Below, one piece after another: positions 45,168 through 54,807 of a DNA stretch of 64,000 nucleotides. The stretch lies in NCBI GenBank assembly GCA_963727035.1, contig CAVSEY010000028.1, positions 62,001 through 126,000 of the forward strand, read 5' to 3'. How positions within the stretch are numbered: position 1 is the first letter of the stretch; each line of letters opens with the position of its first letter. The notes beneath the pieces are model-generated. The model made no database searches. It had not been told where the DNA came from and was given only the letters and a program-made list of their open reading frames with translations. This DNA comes from Rhodoblastus sp963727035 (GTDB taxonomy: Bacteria > Pseudomonadota > Alphaproteobacteria > Rhizobiales > Beijerinckiaceae). The translations under genes were made by a program, and so were the position numbers.

Positions 45168-45545
45168 ATGGCCGACATGTTTTTTACCAAGGATCACGAA
45201 TATATCGTCGTCGAGGACGGCGTCGGCCGGGTCGGCATCACCCGTTTCGCCCAGGGCCAGCTTGGCGATGTGGTTTTCGTCGAGCTCCCCGACCTCGGCG
45301 CGAAGCGCAAGCAGGGCGAGGAAGCCGGCGTGGTCGAGAGCGTCAAGGCGGCGAGCGAGGTTTTTTCGCCGGTCTCGGGCGAAGTGGTCGAGGTCAACGG
45401 CGATCTCTCCAACCACCCGGCCCTGGTCAATGAAGACCCCCAGGGCGACGGCTGGTTCTTCAAGATCAGGATCGCCGATCCGGCCGAACTTTCCGCCCTG
45501 CTCGACAAGGCGGCCTATGACGCCTTGGTCGCTTCGCTCGCCTGA
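45168..45545 (+). CDS. gcvH: glycine cleavage system H protein
   Basis: GcvH is the small lipoyl carrier that shuttles the aminomethyl group between P, T and L proteins. The 125-residue protein has FTKDHEYIVVEDGVGRVGIT at the start and the lipoylation Lys in VVESVKAASEV near residue 62. It lies directly after gcvT. The place usually taken by gcvP is instead occupied by a DTW-domain gene. Confidence 0.95.
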   Translation: MADMFFTKDHEYIVVEDGVGRVGITRFAQGQLGDVVFVELPDLGAKRKQGEEAGVVESVKAASEVFSPVSGEVVEVNGDLSNHPALVNEDPQGDGWFFKIRIADPAELSALLDKAAYDALVASLA

Positions 45546-45563
45546 GCTTTTTACGGGGGCCGC

Positions 45564-46286
45564 ATGACAGATTCCGACGCGCCCCCGCTTTGCCCGCATT
45601 GCGCCAAGCCGGACTTTTTATGCGTCTGCGACGCGGTCGAGCCGGTCGGCAATAAAGTCGCGCTGCTGATCCTCCAGCATCCGCAGGAGCAGGACCGCCT
45701 GCTCGGCACCGCGCGCCTGACCAAACGCGCGCTGAAAAACGCCGAACTGAAAATCGGCCTGTCCTGGCCGAGCCTCGCCAAGGTCTTGGGCCGCGAGGCC
45801 GATCCGTCGCAATGGGCGGTCCTGCATCTCGGCGCCGCCCACGCGAAAGATTTACCGCGCGAGCGCGAAGTCATCGTGCTGGACAAAAAGGGCGAGCCCT
45901 TGCCGGATCAGGACCGGGCGCTGGCGGGGATCAAGGGAATCGTGATTTTCGACGGCTCCTGGGCCCAGGCCAAGACTTTGTGGTGGCGCAACCCCTGGGT
46001 GCTCAAGGCCAAAAGACTGGCGCTCAACCCGAAAAAAACCTCGCTTTACGGCAATCTGCGCCGCGAACCCCGGCGCGAGGCGCTCTCGACATTGGAAGCG
46101 GCGGCGCTGGCTTTGTCGCGGCTGGAAAAAAGGCCGGAGATCGAGACCGCCCTGCTGAAAGATTTTTCGGCCATGCTCGACAAATACCGCGCTGCTCTGG
46201 CGAGCGGCGCGGCGTCGCCGCCGGAGCCCGCGCGCAGGAGCGGGGCGCCCCGACGCAAACCAAAAAAGCCCGCGCCCACGGCCTGA
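45564..46286 (+). CDS. DTW-domain tRNA-uridine aminocarboxypropyltransferase
   Basis: The 240-residue protein starts with a zinc-type Cys cluster (CPHCAKPDFLCVCD) and has the DTW-family active motif as FDGSWAQAKTLWW near residue 130. NPKKTSLYGNLRREP follows. DTW enzymes add the acp group to uridine in tRNA from SAM. The C-terminal 35 residues are a Pro/Lys/Arg-rich tail that could bind RNA. It follows gcvH by 18 bases. Confidence 0.85.
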   Translation: MTDSDAPPLCPHCAKPDFLCVCDAVEPVGNKVALLILQHPQEQDRLLGTARLTKRALKNAELKIGLSWPSLAKVLGREADPSQWAVLHLGAAHAKDLPREREVIVLDKKGEPLPDQDRALAGIKGIVIFDGSWAQAKTLWWRNPWVLKAKRLALNPKKTSLYGNLRREPRREALSTLEAAALALSRLEKRPEIETALLKDFSAMLDKYRAALASGAASPPEPARRSGAPRRKPKKPAPTA

Positions 46287-46358
46287 GCGCCCGCGGTTTT
46301 CGCGGCGCGGCATTTGTGCTATTGAGCATCATTCCATTTCCCGAAAAGCCGAAGGCCC

Positions 46359-47552
46359 ATGACCCTGGCAGCGCAAGCCGCGCCTGAAAAAATCGCCGTT
46401 TCGTCCAAACCCTCGCTGGTCGGCCTGACTCGCGCGGGGATGGGCGAGGCTTTGCGCGAGATCGGGACGCCGGAGCGGGAAATCCGCATGCGGGTTTCGC
46501 AGCTCTGGCACTGGATCTATTTCCAGGGCGCGCGCGAATTTGGCGCCATGCTCAATGTCTCCAAGGTCATGCGCCAGAAGCTCGACGAGCATTTCTCGCT
46601 GACGCGCCCCGAAGTGGTCGAGGAGCAGATTTCCACGGATGGCACGCGCAAATGGCTGATCCGCATGGCGCCGGTCGATTCTTTGGACAAGGGCGCGGAA
46701 GTCGAATGCGTCTATATTCCCGAGGCCGATCGCGGCACGCTCTGCGTGTCGAGCCAGGTCGGCTGCACGCTGAATTGCACTTTCTGCCATACCGGCACCC
46801 AAAAACTGGTGCGCAACCTGACCAATCAGGAGATCGTGGCCCAGCTCATCGTGGCGCGGGAAAGACTGGGCGATTTCCCCGGCCTCGTTCCGCCCGACAA
46901 TGGCCTGATCCCCTCGGGCGAGGGCGTGCGCGCGGTCTCCAACATCGTCTTCATGGGCATGGGCGAGCCGCTCTATAATTTCGAGAATGTCCGCGACGCG
47001 GTGGAAATTCTTTCCGACGGCGACGGGCTTTCGGTTTCAAAACGCCGGATCACGGTTTCGACCTCCGGCGTCGTGCCGCAGATCGAAAGGCTCGGCGCCG
47101 AATCCGGCGCGGCTCTGGCGATCTCGCTCCATGCCGTGCGCGACGATCTGCGCGATCAATTGGTGCCGCTGAACAAGAAATATCCGATTCATGAACTGTT
47201 GCAGGCCTGCCGCGACTATCCCGGCGCCTCCAATGCGCGGCGCATCACTTTCGAATATGTGATGCTGAAAGGCGTCAACAATTCCCCGGCCGAGGCGCGC
47301 GAACTGGTGCGGCTGCTCAAGGGAATTCCGGCAAAAATAAATCTCATTCCCTTCAATCCCTGGCCCGGCGCGCCTTATGAATGCTCGGAGTGGGATCGAA
47401 TCGAGAAATTCTCCGACATTGTGTTCAACGCCGGCTACGCCAGCCCGGTGCGCACGCCGCGCGGCCGCGACATTCTCGCCGCCTGCGGTCAGTTGAAAAG
47501 CGAAACGGAAAAGCTGCGGGCGCGCGCAAGGCTGGCGGCGGAACTGGATTAA
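46359..47552 (+). CDS. rlmN: dual-specificity 23S rRNA/tRNA adenine-C2 methyltransferase
   Basis: RlmN is a radical-SAM methylase that modifies A2503 of 23S rRNA and A37 of some tRNAs. The 397-residue protein has the CxxxCxxC cluster motif (VGCTLNCTFCHTG near residue 137), GMGEPLYNFENV near 208, SLHAVRDDLRDQLVPLN near 252 and the conserved late Cys in ILAACGQL. Its stop codon overlaps that of the convergent ohr gene. Confidence 0.95.
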   Translation: MTLAAQAAPEKIAVSSKPSLVGLTRAGMGEALREIGTPEREIRMRVSQLWHWIYFQGAREFGAMLNVSKVMRQKLDEHFSLTRPEVVEEQISTDGTRKWLIRMAPVDSLDKGAEVECVYIPEADRGTLCVSSQVGCTLNCTFCHTGTQKLVRNLTNQEIVAQLIVARERLGDFPGLVPPDNGLIPSGEGVRAVSNIVFMGMGEPLYNFENVRDAVEILSDGDGLSVSKRRITVSTSGVVPQIERLGAESGAALAISLHAVRDDLRDQLVPLNKKYPIHELLQACRDYPGASNARRITFEYVMLKGVNNSPAEARELVRLLKGIPAKINLIPFNPWPGAPYECSEWDRIEKFSDIVFNAGYASPVRTPRGRDILAACGQLKSETEKLRARARLAAELD

Positions 47553-47992
47553 GCCCCCTCGACCTCCAGATGGAACGGAATATTGCCCCGCGTCGCATGG
47601 CTGTAGGGGCAGACCATTTCGTGCGCCTCCTCCACCAATTTTTTCAATTCGGCAGTGGGCAGGCTCTTTGACGTCACTTTCATCTCGACCGCAATCCCAA
47701 AACCGCCGCCGTTGCGCGGGCCGACCGAGACCTTGCAGGTGACTTTGGCGTCGGGAATTTTCACCTTGTGCTGCGAGGCGACGAAATCGACCGCGCCACC
47801 AAAACAGGCGGCGTAGCCGGCCGCGAACAGATGTTCGGGCGTCGTCGTATCGGCCAGGCCGGGGCCGCCCATGCCCTTGCGCACCGAGAGATTGACGCTG
47901 ACCGAGCCGTCCTCGGTTTCGGAATGGCCGTTGCGGCCGCCGGTGTTGTGAGCCACGGCATGTTCCAGGACTTTGATGTCATAGGTAGTCAT
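47549..47992 (-). CDS. ohr: organic hydroperoxide resistance protein, Ohr/OsmC family
   Basis: Ohr reduces organic hydroperoxides through a pair of redox-active cysteines, seen here in GYAACFGGAVDF near residue 64 and MVCPYSHATRGN near 128. The 147-residue length is typical. I found no OhrR gene or clear OhrR box upstream. The end overlaps rlmN by four bases in a convergent arrangement. Confidence 0.9.
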   Translation of the reverse strand: MTTYDIKVLEHAVAHNTGGRNGHSETEDGSVSVNLSVRKGMGGPGLADTTTPEHLFAAGYAACFGGAVDFVASQHKVKIPDAKVTCKVSVGPRNGGGFGIAVEMKVTSKSLPTAELKKLVEEAHEMVCPYSHATRGNIPFHLEVEGA

Positions 47993-48146
47993 CTTGCTCT
48001 CCCTCGGGCGCCAAAAATCGCGTCTTATTCAACCTTCGGCGTGTCCATTTGGTTGCGCCGCGCCGGCAATTTTCACGCGCGACGCCCTCGCTTTTCGCGC
48101 CGATGTTCTATAAAAGTTCTCATCAGACTCGCTTGATTGGACAAAA

Positions 48147-49241
48147 ATGGATTGGTCCGCGCAGCAGGATAGAGCGCTTTCCGCCGTCGCGCGCTGGATC
48201 GGCGAGTCCGGCGGTCCTCAGCTTTTCCGGCTGTTCGGCTATGCCGGGACCGGCAAGACCACGCTGGCGCGCCATGTCGCCGAAAATGTCGATGGCGAGG
48301 TGCAGTTCGCCGCCTTCACCGGCAAGGCCGCCCTCGTCCTGCGCGAAAAAGGCTGCGGCGAGGCCCGCACCATCCATTCCCTGATCTACCGGCCCAAGGA
48401 TCTCGACAGCGAGGAGCCGAGCTTCGTGCTCAACGAGGACAGCCCGGCGTCAAAGGCGAGCCTGATCGTCATCGACGAATGCTCCATGGTGGACGAGGAA
48501 CTGGGCCGCGACCTCCTGTCCTTCGGCAAGAAGGTTCTGGTGCTCGGCGATCCCGCGCAATTGCCGCCGGTGAAAGGCGGCGGCTTTTTCACTGAAACTG
48601 CGCCCGACGTGATGCTGACCGAGGTGCATCGCCAGGCGGCGGATAATCCGATCGTGCGCCTCTCGATGCTGGTGCGGGCCGGCGAAAGGCTGGCGGCCGG
48701 CGACCACGGCGCGATGCGGGTTGTCCCGCGCGAAAAGATCGACGCCGAACAGGTCAAGGCCGCCGATCAGGTTCTGGTCGGGCTGAACAAGACCCGCCGC
48801 GCCTATAACAAGCGGCTGCGCGAATTGTTCGGCTTCCAGCAAGTCCTGCCGGAAGTCGGCGAGAAACTGGTCTGCCTGCGCAACGACAAGGCCAAGGGCC
48901 TGCTCAACGGCGCCATTTTCCGGGTGGCGCGGGCCTCAGGCATACGCCGGGCGCGCTACCGCATGAGCCTGACGCCCGAGGAGGCGACGGGCGCAAAACC
49001 GATCCGCGTCGGCGTGCTGCCGGCCCTGTTCAGCGGCGAGGAGGAGACGATTTCCTACGCCCAGAGGCGCGAGTCGGACGAATTCGATTTCGGCTACGCC
49101 CTCACCGTGCACAAGGCGCAAGGCTCGCAATGGGACAAGGTGGTCCTGTTCGACGAAAGCTGGGCCTTTCGCGAGAATCGCGAGCGCTGGCTCTATACCG
49201 GCGTCACCCGCGCCGCCAAGGATCTGACCGTCGTGATATAG
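48147..49241 (+). CDS. AAA ATP-dependent DNA helicase, RecD/Dda-like
   Basis: The 364-residue protein is a compact superfamily-1B helicase. It has Walker A FGYAGTGKTTLA near residue 30, Walker B IVIDECSMVD near 108, motif III VLGDPAQLPPV and the C-terminal motifs ALTVHKAQGSQWDKVV and LYTGVTRAAKDL. It resembles the short RecD2/Dda-type helicases annotated as ATP-dependent exodeoxyribonucleases and lacks RecD's extra domains. No partner nuclease is adjacent. Confidence 0.85.
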   Translation: MDWSAQQDRALSAVARWIGESGGPQLFRLFGYAGTGKTTLARHVAENVDGEVQFAAFTGKAALVLREKGCGEARTIHSLIYRPKDLDSEEPSFVLNEDSPASKASLIVIDECSMVDEELGRDLLSFGKKVLVLGDPAQLPPVKGGGFFTETAPDVMLTEVHRQAADNPIVRLSMLVRAGERLAAGDHGAMRVVPREKIDAEQVKAADQVLVGLNKTRRAYNKRLRELFGFQQVLPEVGEKLVCLRNDKAKGLLNGAIFRVARASGIRRARYRMSLTPEEATGAKPIRVGVLPALFSGEEETISYAQRRESDEFDFGYALTVHKAQGSQWDKVVLFDESWAFRENRERWLYTGVTRAAKDLTVVI

Positions 49242-49336
49242 CACTTCAAGCGCGCGCCCCGTTGACTCAATCATGTTGCGGCGCAACAAGTGCGCTCCCG
49301 GGGCTGAACGGCGCTGTTTCCAGGACGAGGCGAGCC

Positions 49337-50764
49337 ATGACGAAGGCGAAGACCGTTGCCAACAAAACCTGGGCGCAGCTCCAGGTCGGGGACACCGCCT
49401 CGATCGAGCGGACCTGTCTGGAGCGCGACCTTTTCCTCTTCGCCCATGTCTCGGGCAACACCAATCCGCTGATGCTTCCGGCCGGCGAGGGCGAGGAAAG
49501 CACTGAGGCGCCGGTCGCGCCGTCGATGTGGGTCGGCTCGCTGATTTCGGCGGTGCTCGGCAATCTCCTGCCCGGTCCCGGCACGCTCTATCTCGAGCAG
49601 AATTTGCGTTTCCCGCATCGCGTCCACGTCGGCGACCGCCTCAAGGTGACGGTGACCTGCCGCGAAAAGCGCGCCGAGCCGGTCGCGGCCTTCGACACAT
49701 TGATCGTCAACAGCCAGGGCGACGTCGTCTGCAAGGGGCTCGCGGTGGTCGAGGCGCCCACGCGCAATATCGAAACCCCGACGCGCGAATTGCCGGCGCT
49801 GATCATGGAGGAAAGGGAGCAGTTTCCGCATCTGATCGCTTTGGCCGCGCAATTGCCGCGCCTGAAGACGGTGGTGGTTTGTCCGGAAAACCACAATTCG
49901 CTGGGCGGCCCGCTGCTGGCCTATGAAAAAGGGCTGATCGAACCGATCTTCATTGGCGATCCGGAGCGCATCGCCGCCGCCGCCAGGGAGCTCGAAGCCG
50001 ATATTTCCGCGTTCAAGCTGATCGACGAAAAGAACCACCGCGCGGCCGCCGTCCGGGCGGTCGCCATGGTCCGCGCGGGAGAGGCCGGCGCGGTGATGAA
50101 GGGCGACCTTCATTCCGACGATCTGCTTGCCGCGGTGGTCGCCAAGGACGGCTTGCGCAACGGGCGGCGCATCAGCCATGTCTTCGTGCTCGACACGATC
50201 ACCCTCGACGATCTTTTGTTCGTTTCCGACGCCGCGATCAATATCGCGCCCGATCTTCTGACCAAGGTCGACATCGTCCAGAACGCCATCGACCTCGCTC
50301 TGGCCTGCGGCATGGAGCCCAAGGTCGGCGTGCTTTCGGCGGTCGAGGTCATCAATCCGGCGATTCCCTCGACGCTCGACGCCGCCATCCTCTCGAAAAT
50401 GGCGGAGCGCGGGCAGATTCGCGGCGGCGCGGTGGACGGGCCGCTGGCCATGGACAACGCCATCGACATGGACGCCGCGCGCACCAAGGGCATCGTGTCG
50501 CTGGTCGCCGGCCACGCCAATGTCCTGATCGCGCCCAATCTCGAATCCGGCAATTTGCTCGCCAAGGAGCTGACGTTCGTCTCTCATGCCGAGGCCGCCG
50601 GCCTCGTCGTCGGCGCCTCGGCGCCGGTGATGCTGACCAGCCGGGCCGACAACGAGAACGCGCGCCTCGTCTCCTGCGCCCTGGCCCAGCTTTACGCCTA
50701 CTGGCGCAAGCACGGCCGCGCCTTCGCCGGCGTTTCGTCCGGCAAGCCGCTCGCGGCCGAATGA
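49337..50764 (+). CDS. bifunctional enoyl-CoA hydratase/phosphate acetyltransferase
   Basis: The 475-residue protein joins a MaoC-like hot-dog domain (about residues 8-140, with HVSGNTNPLM) to a phosphate acyltransferase domain (about 165-465). The second domain shows VMKGDLHSDDLL, the ISHVFVLDT block and GVLSAVEVINPAIPST. Such fusions convert acyl-CoA to acyl phosphate. With acetate kinase next door (12 bases away) it would make ATP or interconvert acetyl-CoA and acetate. ATG 49337 follows GAGGCGAG. Confidence 0.88.
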   Translation: MTKAKTVANKTWAQLQVGDTASIERTCLERDLFLFAHVSGNTNPLMLPAGEGEESTEAPVAPSMWVGSLISAVLGNLLPGPGTLYLEQNLRFPHRVHVGDRLKVTVTCREKRAEPVAAFDTLIVNSQGDVVCKGLAVVEAPTRNIETPTRELPALIMEEREQFPHLIALAAQLPRLKTVVVCPENHNSLGGPLLAYEKGLIEPIFIGDPERIAAAARELEADISAFKLIDEKNHRAAAVRAVAMVRAGEAGAVMKGDLHSDDLLAAVVAKDGLRNGRRISHVFVLDTITLDDLLFVSDAAINIAPDLLTKVDIVQNAIDLALACGMEPKVGVLSAVEVINPAIPSTLDAAILSKMAERGQIRGGAVDGPLAMDNAIDMDAARTKGIVSLVAGHANVLIAPNLESGNLLAKELTFVSHAEAAGLVVGASAPVMLTSRADNENARLVSCALAQLYAYWRKHGRAFAGVSSGKPLAAE

Positions 50765-50776
50765 GCCGCGACCGCC

Positions 50777-53230
50777 ATGGCCGACATCATCCTGACCGTC
50801 AACGCCGGCTCGTCATCGGTGAAATTTTCCGCCCAAAGAATCGCCAGAGGCGAATTGACCCCGCTCGCTTTGGGTCAGATCGACGGCATCGGAGGCGAGG
50901 CGAGCTTTTCGGTAACGAAAAGCGGCTGCGAGAAGGCCCGTTTTGCGCTCGAACGCGGGAGCCTCGCCGTGGATCACGCCGTGGCGCTGGCCGCCGTGCT
51001 CGACTGGCTGGAGCAGGAAAAATTCGGCGGCAAGGTTCTGGGCGTCGGCCATCGCATCGTCCATGGCGGGCCGGTTTTTTCCGAGCCGGTCCGGATCGAT
51101 GAGAACATCCTGCGCCAACTGCGGGCCTTCGAGCCCCTCGCGCCCCTGCACCAGCCCTTCAATCTCGCCGGGGTCGCGGCGGCGATCGAGGCTTTTCCGA
51201 ACGCCGTGCAGGTCGCCTGTTTCGACACGGCTTTCCACCGGAAACATCCCTATATCGCCGACACTTTCGCCTTGCCGCGGAAATATTACGACGAGGGCGT
51301 GCGGCGTTACGGCTTCCACGGCCTTTCCTACGAATTCATCACCCGCATCCTGCGCCACGAGGAGCCGGTTCTGGCGCGCGGAAAGGTCATCGTCGCCCAT
51401 CTGGGCAACGGCGCCTCGCTCTGCGCCATCAACGCCGGCAAATCACTCGCCTCCACCATGGGCTTCACCCCGCTCGACGGCGTGCCGATGGGCACCCGCT
51501 GCGGCCAGCTCGATCCGGGCGTCGTGCTTTATCTCATGAGCGAGAAAAAGATGTCGGCGGACGAGATCACCGACCTGCTCTACACGAATTCCGGCCTCAA
51601 GGGCATGTCCGGCGTCTCGAACGACATCCGCGACCTGGAGGCCTCGCCCGAACAATCGGCCAGGGACGCGATCGATTATTTCGTATCGCGCGTGCGCCGC
51701 GAGATCGGCGGCCTCGCCGCGGTTCTCGGCGGTCTCGACTGCATCGTCCTGACGGGCGGCATAGGCGAAAACGCGGTCAATATTCGCCACGCCATCCTGA
51801 GGGACATGGAATGGTTCGGCGTCCAGATCGACGAAGCGGCCAATTCCCGGAATGAGCGCGTCATTTCCGAGAAGGGCTCGCCGACGGTCGCGCTGATCCT
51901 GAAAACCGACGAGGAGCGCATGATCGCCGCCCACACCGCCGAACTGCTGGGACTCAAGAAGCCGCTGGGAGCGGGGCGCCCGCCGCAAAATCCGAATCCC
52001 GGCCGGCATAGGTCTTCTTTAGCTCGCGGTCGGGTTGCGCCGCTGCAAACCTGTCTTGCGGCTTTTGACCGCGAGACAAAGCCGCGCTTTTGGTTTATGC
52101 GGGAACCGCGACCCGATCGGAGAAATGAAGTGACTGAATCGGATGTGGCGGAGCGGGCGCCCGCGGCGGCCGATCCGCAAGAACAGGCGCGCGCGCGCCG
52201 CGCCGCGCGGATCAAACCCGTCGGCGGTTTGATTCTCGTCGCGATGGCGCTCGGCGGGATTTATTACTGGCTTGCCAACCGCAATATCGAGGACACCGAC
52301 GACGCCTTCATCGACGGCCGTTCGGTGATCATTTCCCCGCGCGTCGCCGGCGATGTGGTTTCGCTCGACGTGACCGACAACCAGTTCGTCCATGCCGGCC
52401 AGGTTCTGCTCAGGATCGACCCGCGCCAATATCAATATCAACGCGACCTCGCCGACGGCGCGCTGGCGACCGCGAAAGCCCAGCTCGCGGCGCAGCAATT
52501 TGAAGTCCAGGTCGCGCAGAAGAATTTCCCCGCGCTGCTGGCCCAGGCCCAGGCGCAGCTGGCCTCCGCCAAAGCGTCCTTCGACAAGGCGCAGGCCGAT
52601 TACAACCGCCAGCGCTCCTTGAGCAAGATCGCCACCTCGGCGCAGGACGTGGACGCGGCGAAAGCGGCGCTGGACACGGCCAAGGCGCAGGTCGCGCTCG
52701 CCGAGGCGCAGGTTCTCCAGGCCTCGCCCGTGCCGCAGCGCCTCGGCGAGATCGAGAAGCAGGTCGGCCAGTTGCAAGGCCAGGTCGAACAGGCGAAGGC
52801 CCGCCTCGATCAGGCCGCGCTGAATCTGTCCTGGACGGAAATCAAGGCGCCCCAGGACGGCTGGATCACCAAGCGCAATGTCGAAATCGGCGATTATGTC
52901 GCTCCCGGTCAGCAATTGTTCGCGATCGTCGCGCCCGAACGCTGGGTCACCGCCAATTTCAAGGAAACCCAGCTGACCCGGATGCGCCCGGGCCAGAAGG
53001 TCAGGATCGAGGTGGACGCCTATCCCGACCTCAAGCTGGAAGGCCATGTCGATTCCATCCAGCAGGGCACGGGTTCGAAATTCACCGCCTTTCCGCCGGA
53101 AAACGCCACCGGAAATTTCGTCAAGATCGTGCAGCGCGTGCCCGTCAAGATCGCCATCGAAAGCGGCTTGAAGGCGGATGAACCGTTGCCGCTCGGCATG
53201 TCGGTCGTCCCCACGGTGTCGTTGAAATGA
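50777..53230 (+). CDS. ackA: acetate kinase reading in frame into an EmrA-type adaptor
   Basis: The first 396 residues are a complete acetate/propionate kinase: TVNAGSSSVKF at the start, GHRIVHGG near 90, FHGLSYEF, HLGNGASLCAINAGKS near 215, and a late TGGIGENAVNIRH. AckA makes ATP and acetate from acetyl phosphate delivered by the upstream Pta. No stop follows. About 55 Pro/Arg-rich residues lead straight into a HlyD/EmrA protein, giving 817 residues. Since the EmrA part has its own GTG and ribosome-binding site at 52131, I think these are two genes whose separating stop was lost by mutation or sequence error. Confidence 0.8.
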   Translation: MADIILTVNAGSSSVKFSAQRIARGELTPLALGQIDGIGGEASFSVTKSGCEKARFALERGSLAVDHAVALAAVLDWLEQEKFGGKVLGVGHRIVHGGPVFSEPVRIDENILRQLRAFEPLAPLHQPFNLAGVAAAIEAFPNAVQVACFDTAFHRKHPYIADTFALPRKYYDEGVRRYGFHGLSYEFITRILRHEEPVLARGKVIVAHLGNGASLCAINAGKSLASTMGFTPLDGVPMGTRCGQLDPGVVLYLMSEKKMSADEITDLLYTNSGLKGMSGVSNDIRDLEASPEQSARDAIDYFVSRVRREIGGLAAVLGGLDCIVLTGGIGENAVNIRHAILRDMEWFGVQIDEAANSRNERVISEKGSPTVALILKTDEERMIAAHTAELLGLKKPLGAGRPPQNPNPGRHRSSLARGRVAPLQTCLAAFDRETKPRFWFMREPRPDRRNEVTESDVAERAPAAADPQEQARARRAARIKPVGGLILVAMALGGIYYWLANRNIEDTDDAFIDGRSVIISPRVAGDVVSLDVTDNQFVHAGQVLLRIDPRQYQYQRDLADGALATAKAQLAAQQFEVQVAQKNFPALLAQAQAQLASAKASFDKAQADYNRQRSLSKIATSAQDVDAAKAALDTAKAQVALAEAQVLQASPVPQRLGEIEKQVGQLQGQVEQAKARLDQAALNLSWTEIKAPQDGWITKRNVEIGDYVAPGQQLFAIVAPERWVTANFKETQLTRMRPGQKVRIEVDAYPDLKLEGHVDSIQQGTGSKFTAFPPENATGNFVKIVQRVPVKIAIESGLKADEPLPLGMSVVPTVSLK
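52131..53230 (+). CDS. EmrA/HlyD-type membrane fusion protein
   Basis: From GTG 52131 (GGAGA seven bases upstream) a 366-residue adaptor can be made. It has a cytoplasmic start, one membrane helix (PVGGLILVAMALGGIYYWL) and NIEDTDDAFIDG, the EmrA signature. It then has two lipoyl halves (VVSLDVTDNQFVHAGQVLLRID and IKAPQDGWITKRNVEIGDYV, each split across a strand) flanking a long coiled-coil. It links the MFS pump EmrB to an outer-membrane channel. Its stop overlaps the emrB start (ATGA). The frame is continuous with ackA upstream. Confidence 0.82.
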
Positions 53231-54807
53231 GCGAAGCCGCCGCCGACCCACACGCGGGCTGGAAGCCGGCGGGCAATCCGTGGCTGATCGCCGTGGCGGT
53301 CACGATCGCGACCTTCATGGAAGTGCTCGACACGACCATCGTCAATGTCGCCCTGCCGCATATCGCGGGCAGCCTTTCGGCGAGCACGGACGAGGCGACC
53401 TGGGTCCTGACCTCCTATCTCGTGGCCAATGGCATCGTGCTGACGATTTCCGGCTGGCTCGGCGACCTGCTCGGGCGCAAGCGCTATTTCGTCATCTGCA
53501 TCGCGATGTTCACCGTCTTCTCCTTCCTGTGCGGCTCGGCGCAGAGCCTGAGCCAGCTGATCGTCTTCCGCCTCGCCCAGGGCTTTTTCGGCGGCGGCAT
53601 GCAGCCCAACCAGCAGTCGGTCATTCTCGACACCTTTCCGCCGGAGAGGCGCGGCGCGGCCTTCGGCGTCGCGGCCATGGCGACCATCGTCGCGCCGGTG
53701 ATAGGGCCGACGCTCGGCGGCTTCATCACCGACCAGGCGTCATGGCGCTGGATCTTTTTTCTCAATATTCCAGTCGGCGTCATCGCGGTCGTTCTGGTCG
53801 CGGCTCTGGTCGATGACCCGCCCTGGGTCCGCGAGCGCAAGAGCCGCGGCATGGATTTCATCGGTCTTTCCCTCATCGCCATCGGACTCGGCTCGCTCGA
53901 AGTCATGCTCGACCGCGGCCAGGAGGCGGACTGGTTCGCCTCGTCCTTCATCCGTTTCATGGCCGTGGCGGCCGTTGTCGGCATCGTGGGCTCGATCTTC
54001 TGGCTGTCGATCGCGCGCCGTCCCGTCGTCCATCTCGCGGTGTTCAAGGACCGCAATTTCGCCACCGGCTGCCTGATGATCGCGGCGACAGGCGGCATCC
54101 TCTATTCAAGCGCGGTGATGATCCCGCAGCTCGCGCAGGAATATCTCAATTACACCGCGACCTGGGCGGGTCTGATCCTGTCGCCGGGCGGCCTGATGGT
54201 CGTCATTCTGATCCCGATCGTCGGGCAGCTGCTGAAAGTCACGCCGGCGCGCAATCTCATCGCGGCGGGCTTCACCATCATGGGCTTCGCCATGCTCTAT
54301 TCGAGCCATCTGGCCGCCAATATCAATTTCGGCCTGCTGGTGTCGATGCGCCTGTTCCAGACGGCGGCGCTCGCCTTCCTCTTCGTGCCGATCAGCACCG
54401 TGGCTTATCTGACCCTGCCGCGCGACCTCAACCCCGACGGCGTCGCCTTGTTTGCGATGTTCCGCAATGTGGCGGGCTCGATCGGCATCGCGCTCTCGAC
54501 CTCTTATGTCGCCCGGCGCGCCCAGACCCATCAAAGCGTCCTCGCCGACCTGGCGAGTCCCCTCCGGCAGCCCTTCAACGAACTGGTCGCCACCTACACC
54601 CATTCGCTCATGGCGATGGGCCATTCCGCCGCCGCCGCGCAGCAAATGGCGTTGGGGAAGATTTATCAGATGATCAGCACGCAGGCGGCGATCATGGCCT
54701 ATTCCGACGCTTACGTCGCCTGCGCCGTGGTCGCCTTCATGGTCGCGCCCTTCGCCTTCCTCATGACCGCGCGCAAATCCTCCGGCGGACCGGGGGCGGC
54801 GCATTGA
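53227..54807 (+). CDS. DHA2-family MFS multidrug efflux pump, EmrB-like
   Basis: The 526-residue protein has 14 predicted helices and the DHA2 motifs TFMEVLDTTIVNVALPHIAG at TM1 and GWLGDLLGRKRYF (motif A). FGVAAMATIVAPVIGPTLGG (motif C) is also present. These proton antiporters expel hydrophobic drugs and acids through an EmrA-TolC-type channel. It overlaps the adaptor gene before and the outer-membrane factor gene after, forming a complete tripartite pump operon. Substrates are unknown. Confidence 0.9.
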   Translation: MSEAAADPHAGWKPAGNPWLIAVAVTIATFMEVLDTTIVNVALPHIAGSLSASTDEATWVLTSYLVANGIVLTISGWLGDLLGRKRYFVICIAMFTVFSFLCGSAQSLSQLIVFRLAQGFFGGGMQPNQQSVILDTFPPERRGAAFGVAAMATIVAPVIGPTLGGFITDQASWRWIFFLNIPVGVIAVVLVAALVDDPPWVRERKSRGMDFIGLSLIAIGLGSLEVMLDRGQEADWFASSFIRFMAVAAVVGIVGSIFWLSIARRPVVHLAVFKDRNFATGCLMIAATGGILYSSAVMIPQLAQEYLNYTATWAGLILSPGGLMVVILIPIVGQLLKVTPARNLIAAGFTIMGFAMLYSSHLAANINFGLLVSMRLFQTAALAFLFVPISTVAYLTLPRDLNPDGVALFAMFRNVAGSIGIALSTSYVARRAQTHQSVLADLASPLRQPFNELVATYTHSLMAMGHSAAAAQQMALGKIYQMISTQAAIMAYSDAYVACAVVAFMVAPFAFLMTARKSSGGPGAAH

